A stretch of DNA of 64,000 nt, taken from NCBI GenBank assembly GCA_023634235.1, contig JAMKCF010000013.1, positions 17,237,705 through 17,301,704 on the forward strand. The letters are read 5' to 3'. The stretch comes from Pisaster brevispinus. Lineage: Eukaryota > Echinodermata > Asteroidea > Forcipulatida > Asteriidae. Both the position numbers and the translations under genes were made by a program. This document shows positions 59,301-64,000 of the stretch, piece after piece; position 1 is the stretch's first letter, and the number at the start of each line of letters is the position of its first letter. The notes under the pieces were generated by a model. The model did no database searches and was not told the origin of the DNA. It saw nothing but the letters and a program-made list of their open reading frames with translations.

Positions 59301-62300
59301 GTAGCCTTAGCCAATAACGTCTACCTGTGGGATGCCAGCTCTGGTGGTATCAATCATCTCATGCAGCTCGAGGGACAGGAAGAGTACATCTGTTCGGTGT
59401 CTTGGATACAAGAAGGAAATTTCCTGGCTGTTGGGACCAGTTCAGGAGAAGTTCAGGTCAGCATTCACAGTCTTTCTGTCTTAGAAAGCACCCTTTGAGC
59501 GGACGGAGGCCATTGGCCTCTGTTGCCCTTTAAAAGTTTCCATCTCTGGCCGTAGCATTCAAAAACGGACACCAACCCTCAGAGATCCGCTAAGAAACGA
59601 TTCATGCTTGAATCTCAGACTCAAAAGTTTCTGGGTGAAAAATTACTTAAACCATTTTTTGTTCTTTTTTTTTTTTACTTCGAAGGAAATCCTTTCTCTA
59701 AAATGTTATACTATCAACGGCTGCAGTGCTGCCCATTAAGTTCTCAGGCTTTTAGGTTTTTTATGGTAAATATCTTTTGGAGTGTTTACACATCTATCAC
59801 CCTACCTGACATTAGGTGATTAATCAGGACTGTGAATTCAGATTAGTCCTCCTACATTCAATGATTATTATATTACATGTTTTTGTTTGCAGCTGTGGGA
59901 TGTAGCTGCTACTAAGAGGTTACGGAATATGACAGGTCATGCCGCTAGAGTGGGATCACTTGCGTGGAATAGCTACATTCTCAGCAGGTAAGACCTCATT
60001 GTTGGAAGACGATCAACAATTTAAGTCTTATGGTGATCAGAGCAGAGCAAACTGTTCATAATGATGAATAGTACTTATCACGGCATGCAAAGACTACAGG
60101 GCTTGTTGCTCAACATTTTTTCCTGGCCCAGAATTGTTCTAACAAGACCAGACAGTTTAACATGCATACTGGGTTTTTTAAAGGTTTTTTTTACAGGCAC
60201 TATGACATACGGTGTAAGAGAAGATTTATCTCATTTTGTCTTTATGGTTATCAAACTTCATTACTCAATAGAACTGAAAGGTGTTTATCAGACTCACAGT
60301 CAACATTTGTCAACATTTTTTTATAGATATTACACAGTGTGGTTTGTTCCATCTTGTTAAATGTACTATTTAAATAATTAGCAGCAGTCAAACCAAGTTT
60401 CATTTTACGAGTATGCATCATTTCATGTCTCCGCAGTGGTTCACGCTCAGGAGCTATCCACCATCACGACGTACGTGTTCAGAACCATCAGATTGCCAGC
60501 CTAGCGGGGCACACCCAGGAGGTGTGTGGGCTCAAGTGGGCGCCGGATGGTCGGTACCTAGCCAGCGGGGGGAACGATAACCTCTTGAACATCTGGCCAT
60601 CGGCCACACACGGCGATCCTTCTAAACCTGTGCATACATTCACCCAGCACCAAGCTGCCGTTAAGGTCAGTGCTGACATTTAACAGTGGTTCAATTTGTG
60701 AACCGTTTTGGAACCTGTTTTGGAATGTTTACTTTAATGGTGTGTATCCACCATAATAATTGAAAATAATTTTTTGGTTAATGTCTTTTGAAAACTGCTG
60801 TGGAATTCTGCGCGATTCACCACCTGAATTTCAGGTTGTTATGCCTGTAGTTGATCCTTTGGCAGAGTGGTCCTTTCTATTTCATAAACGCCGCTTAAAG
60901 TACAACAAAGCAAAACTAACTTTCTCTTTTAAACAGGTGACTGAAGCAACATTTCAATTCCACTGTGTACACTAACGTTTATGAAATACTTGTGCTTAAT
61001 AAACACATGTTCCTGTTGTAGTTGGTAAAAAAAAAACCATGTTACCAATTAACAGCTTCATGAAATAGCCCATATTGAACAAGTGCCATCTATAAAGTAT
61101 ACTGCAATGCATCTTGGGAAACTGAGTACAATGATCAAGCTACCAAGATGGATGCCAAGCTTTAGTTTACATGAAACTATGCCAGGTTTTGTGGTTGTGT
61201 GCAGCATTGCTTCAAAATCAGGGCACCATGATGGCTGCTGGTGTTGCTTGGCCTCGGATTTCACCCAGAATGCTTTGCGCGTCGATCATGCGCTTTGGGA
61301 CATGCATGGGCTATTGGACCAAGTTTTGAAGCAACAGGAATTTAAGAGGGTTGGGGTTGAAATTACAAGAATCTGACTCTGTATGTGGTTGTCTTTTTAC
61401 AGGCTCTAGCCTGGTGTCCCTGGCAGCCTAGTGTACTTGTGAGTGGGGGAGGTACAGCCGACAGATTCCTCCGCTTCTGGAATGTCAGCAACGGCAACTG
61501 CCTGAACAGCATCGACACTAAATCGCAGGTATTTCATTTTTTATATTTTGATTGTTTATTATGTACAGTCAAGCCGTGTTATAAAGAGCACTGTTATAAA
61601 GAGGTTCTGCTTATAGAGTACATTCTGAAGTCCCAAAATCTCATTTCTGATGCTTCTTTGTTTTGCTGTCCTCTTTTAAAATATGAAAATTCTGTTCCTG
61701 TTATAAAGGGTAATTTGGCCAGTTCAAGCGATCTAGTTATAACGAGAGTGGACTGTGTCAGGATTTGAAGTGATTCTTTCAGATGATATAAGTGTTAATA
61801 TCTAGGAATGACAATGACTCTTGCAAGTGCTAGTTGCATGGTTTTATTCTCAATTATTCGAGTGTGCTCTATTTTGACTTTTTATTTTGTAGTTTATTGA
61901 TCCAGTTATCTTGTCAGTCTCTGGATTCTGACAAGAGCGCCCATGCCGAAACTTCACTCAAAAAACCGATTGTAACGTAATACACAGTAGGCTGGATCAG
62001 GGGTGCGTTTTCGCCGCCGTAACCAACAGCTGTTTCGGTTGACTTGGCCATTGGTTAATCACTGGCCAGTGACCAAAACAGTTATTGGCATGCAACTTTT
62101 CAGCTGATCAGCTGATCTCCTCATTTTTGGTTAACTCGGCTGTAAAATTGATAAAAACAACGTAGACTTCGAAGTCTTTTTAACAAACTGCAGTTGCATA
62201 CCAGTCTGTGCTGAGAGCAAGCAAAACATTTCAAAGTTAAAGGAAAGGAGTACAAGAAACATGGACACACAATCTCATAGGGATGGAATCACACCTACAT

Positions 62301-63150
62301 TTTGTTTTGTCTTTCATTGCGATAGGTCTGTTCAGTTCTTTGGTCCAAAGAGTACCGTGAGCTGGTGTCAGCCCACGGCTATGCACAGAATCAACTCGTC
62401 ATCTGGAAGTACCCAGCGATGACAAGAACAGCTGAACTCCTCGGTATGTCTGTTGATGAGAAATGTGTACACATATTTTAAACATGAGTAAAGTTCTTTC
62501 TGACCTGGGCGAAATGCTATAGAGCTGTTTGTACAGAAAATCTTGTATCATAATGTTTATGCAGTTATGATTGCTCTGAGGCTTCACTTTGTTTTTAAAA
62601 CTGTAATCTTCAAATTATGCAGAGACATGTTTTCAAATATTGTTTGGTTTTACCCATACACCAATGTGTGTAAAACTCGGTAATTCCCGAATCCACTGGC
62701 ATATTACTCAGGTGGGATTTGAATCCACAGCCTTCGTCATTCCAGAGCAGATGTTTTAACACTAGACCACCAAAATTGCCTGGTAGCTAGAGGCAGTTTA
62801 AATCCTTTGTTTTAGCAGCGGGTACCAAAACAATTTAGTAGATGTTATATTTGCATCGGAATAAAGAATACTATTTGGTTTTGCACACATACACTGATGT
62901 TTTCAAATGAAATTTTTGAGCAATAGGTAATTTGTCCACCCTCTTTACCCTCGTAAATGTAGGCCATACCTCGCGCATTCTTCACATGTGTATGAGTCCT
63001 GATGGGTCAACAGTGGCTACAGCTGCAGGAGATGAGACTCTGAGGCTATGGAAGTGTTTTCAGAGTGAAACCCACGGGAAATCAGCAAAGAAGACGCGAG
63101 ACCCAAAAGCCATGTCGGGCACACTCAAACTCAGGCAGAGCATCCGCTAA
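56380..63150 (+). CDS. cdc20: CDC20/Fizzy, APC/C activator
   Basis: Nine coding exons join in phase: 56380-56650, 57641-57874, 58576-58704, 59260-59456, 59893-59987, 60437-60665, 61403-61528, 62326-62443 and 62963-63150 (1587 nt, 528 aa; human CDC20 is 499). CDC20 recruits substrates such as cyclin B and securin to the anaphase-promoting complex and is the target of the spindle checkpoint. Visible elements: C-box DRFIPNR at 101-107; KILS at 155-158 before the MAD2-binding RVLYS at 175-179; a WD40 propeller from about 185 to 500 ([20 protein letters not shown], the HHHDVR and SGGNDNL blades); and the C-terminal IR tail at 527-528. Residues 42-57 are four MNKS/LNKS repeats. The KEN box position reads QEN (126-128) and the CRY box reads VRHIP. 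The start at 56380 is the first ATG after a strong acceptor and gives the conserved N-terminus. Confidence 0.97.
56715..56832. repeat. Hairpin MITE with AGACCCAGTAACTGGG ends
   Basis: AGACCCAGTAACTGGGTCGC at the left and its inverse complement at the right match over about 33 bp with few differences, through CTGTACTCCTTTT. A second, inner palindrome (ACATCTTCGGT and ACCGAAGATGT) sits in the middle. It is in cdc20, just after the first coding exon. Confidence 0.85.
56884..57445. repeat. Older hairpin element interrupted by a TTAA-flanked MITE
   Basis: Left arm GGGCTAATTTTATGGCTCTG and right arm AGAGCCATGAAATTGGGCT resemble the GGGCCCAATTTCATAGAGC family. Between them lies the insertion at 56933-57235. 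It is in cdc20, downstream of the first coding exon. Confidence 0.6.
56933..57235. mobile_element. piggyBac-like MITE with TTAA target duplication
   Basis: TTAA at 56933-56936 and 57232-57235 flank ends CACGTTGACTGCCG and, inverted, CATGTTGACTGCCG (13 of 14 identical). TTAA duplication is the hallmark of piggyBac elements. Inside the left end, GAATATTCGTAG and GAGTATACTCGTAG form sub-palindromes. No transposase is present. Confidence 0.75.
58090..58165 (-). mobile_element. tRNA-like SINE head, second type
   Basis: On the minus strand it contains TTGGCTCAGTGGTTTCTTGG and GGTTCGAATCCCACC, a box A and box B pair with a different head from the GTTGGTAGAGC family. It lies in cdc20, between coding exons 2 and 3. 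Confidence 0.6.
58977..59116. repeat. MITE with ATAACTAAGAG ends, intact copy
   Basis: Left arm AACTAAGAGAGGTTTGCGGT and the inverse complement of the right arm agree over about 35 bp with a 2-bp gap. The centre holds GGTTCTGAAAAGAACCGG. The element is flanked by TA-rich sequence. It is in cdc20, between coding exons 3 and 4. Confidence 0.85.
62705..62790 (-). mobile_element. tRNA-like SINE head, third type
   Basis: On the minus strand it has TTTTGGTGGTCTAGTGTTAA and GGATTCAAATCCCACC, matching tRNA box A and box B positions. It lies in cdc20, between coding exons 8 and 9. Confidence 0.6.
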
Positions 63151-63335
63151 AAGAACAACACTAAAAAAGAGGATATGTAGAGGAAGTGCTTGCGCACGCC
63201 AAAGAGAAACAGCAAAGCAGCGAGACTTTGCATTGATTGTTAACCACAATTGTCGATCAGCAATCCATTTCACCATACTTGTTTCCTTCACTTTTTTGCA
63301 TTTAAAAAACAAGATCATTGTGAAGTTTGATTTTA

Positions 63336-63341
63336 AATAAA
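63336..63341 (+). terminator. Polyadenylation signal of cdc20
   Basis: AATAAA lies 186 bp after the cdc20 stop codon on the gene strand. Confidence 0.7.
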
Positions 63342-64000
63342 ATCTACAGAAGTTAAGAGTAAGGAACAAAAATTAGTTACAAATTATGCCTTGTGGTTAC
63401 TTGTAACCGTAATTCGATCACAAAATGTTTCAACATGGGTTTTTTTTTAATGTGAAAAGTTCCCTTTATATCATTTTCTTCTTACTCTGGTCAGCTTTTT
63501 AACTTTTTAAGTGCCACATGAAGGAAATATATTAATGCCTTTTTATTATTTTGACTGCTGATAACATGTACCATTATTCAATACGGATCAATGTTTCTGT
63601 AGGCTCACTACATATTAATCGTGAACCAAGTATTTGTACTTGCTGCTTGTTCTTTTACAACTTTAAATATCAAGTTATTTATTATAAGAAAAACTGACTG
63701 GATACAATTTTTTTTTTTATGATTTGGGGTTTAACAAAGAAAAATTGGCTAGAGCAGGATTTGAACCAATGACCTCCTGGTTTAAGGTGCTGGTGCTCTA
63801 CCAATGAGCTATCTAGTCCTATGTTGGTGATCTCCCTAGTTTGTCAATATCTTTGTTCAGGGTGCCAGTCAGAAGCCATACTGCCGTGTAGCTACACAGC
63901 ATCTATAACCAGGCAGATCTAGTCAATTTTTCTCTGTTCAACTGCAAATCACAACAAGTGCTGGTTTTGCCTGAACCACACTACTTCAAATATATGTAAC
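63342..64000. other. Downstream of cdc20
   Basis: AT-rich sequence up to about 63680, then the SINE listed separately. No gene is seen before the window ends. Confidence 0.6.
63680..63945 (-). mobile_element. tRNA-derived SINE copy
   Basis: On the minus strand: body with TATGGCTTCTGACTGGCACC, then box A-like TAGCTCATTGGTAGAGCACC, box B-like GGTTCAAATCCTGC, and the AGCCAATTTTTC join. A tail word (AAAAACTGACTGGATACAAT) lies at the low-coordinate end. It is one of the fuller copies. Confidence 0.8.

Overview
The window looks like a gene-bearing stretch of an invertebrate deuterostome genome, most likely an echinoderm and probably a sea star. The genes are intron-rich with GT-AG introns. The proteins are animal-type: CDC20, an ER glutathione peroxidase, a retinol-dehydrogenase-like SDR and a gp130-like cytokine receptor. 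Long AT-rich gaps hold tRNA-derived SINEs and many short terminal-inverted-repeat elements (MITEs). The species assignment is inference from these features; no mitochondrial or rRNA marker is present.

Region by region. Positions 1-24,778 are almost free of recognisable coding sequence. They hold SINE copies, several MITE families, microsatellites, a 0.6 kb block with six exact TGACGTCA palindromes (17,491-18,085) and one orphan exon candidate (9,951-10,152, minus). A four-exon, membrane-anchored short-chain dehydrogenase of the RDH11-14 type lies at 24,779-27,528 (plus). A minisatellite (28,245-28,585) and a MITE (29,176-29,476) follow. An 11-exon class I cytokine receptor resembling gp130/Domeless occupies 42,420 down to 30,824 (minus): signal peptide, Ig domain, cytokine-binding FN3 pair, one further FN3, transmembrane helix, Box1-like motif and a 425-residue tail with an ITIM/SHP2-type LNYITV and a STAT-type YIDQ. 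A hAT-type MITE sits exactly at its stop codon.

From 49,234 to 50,327 (plus) there are three separate microRNA hairpins whose 5p arms are identical over 23 nt and carry the miR-31 sequence. This tandem miR-31 cluster is the most striking item in the window. An ER-type glutathione peroxidase (GPX7/8 class, Cys instead of Sec, C-terminal RDEF) runs minus from 55,137 to 51,567. It is head to head with cdc20 (plus, nine coding exons, 56,380-63,150, 528 aa). The roughly 300 bp between them carries two CCAAT boxes and a CDE/CHR-like site, the usual layout of a G2/M cell-cycle promoter.

How the genes relate: they do not form an operon or an obvious pathway. The cdc20/peroxidase pair may share a bidirectional promoter. 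The receptor has the motifs expected to feed a JAK/STAT pathway. All exon boundaries were derived by hand from splice sites, reading phase and family similarity; no transcript or database search was available.
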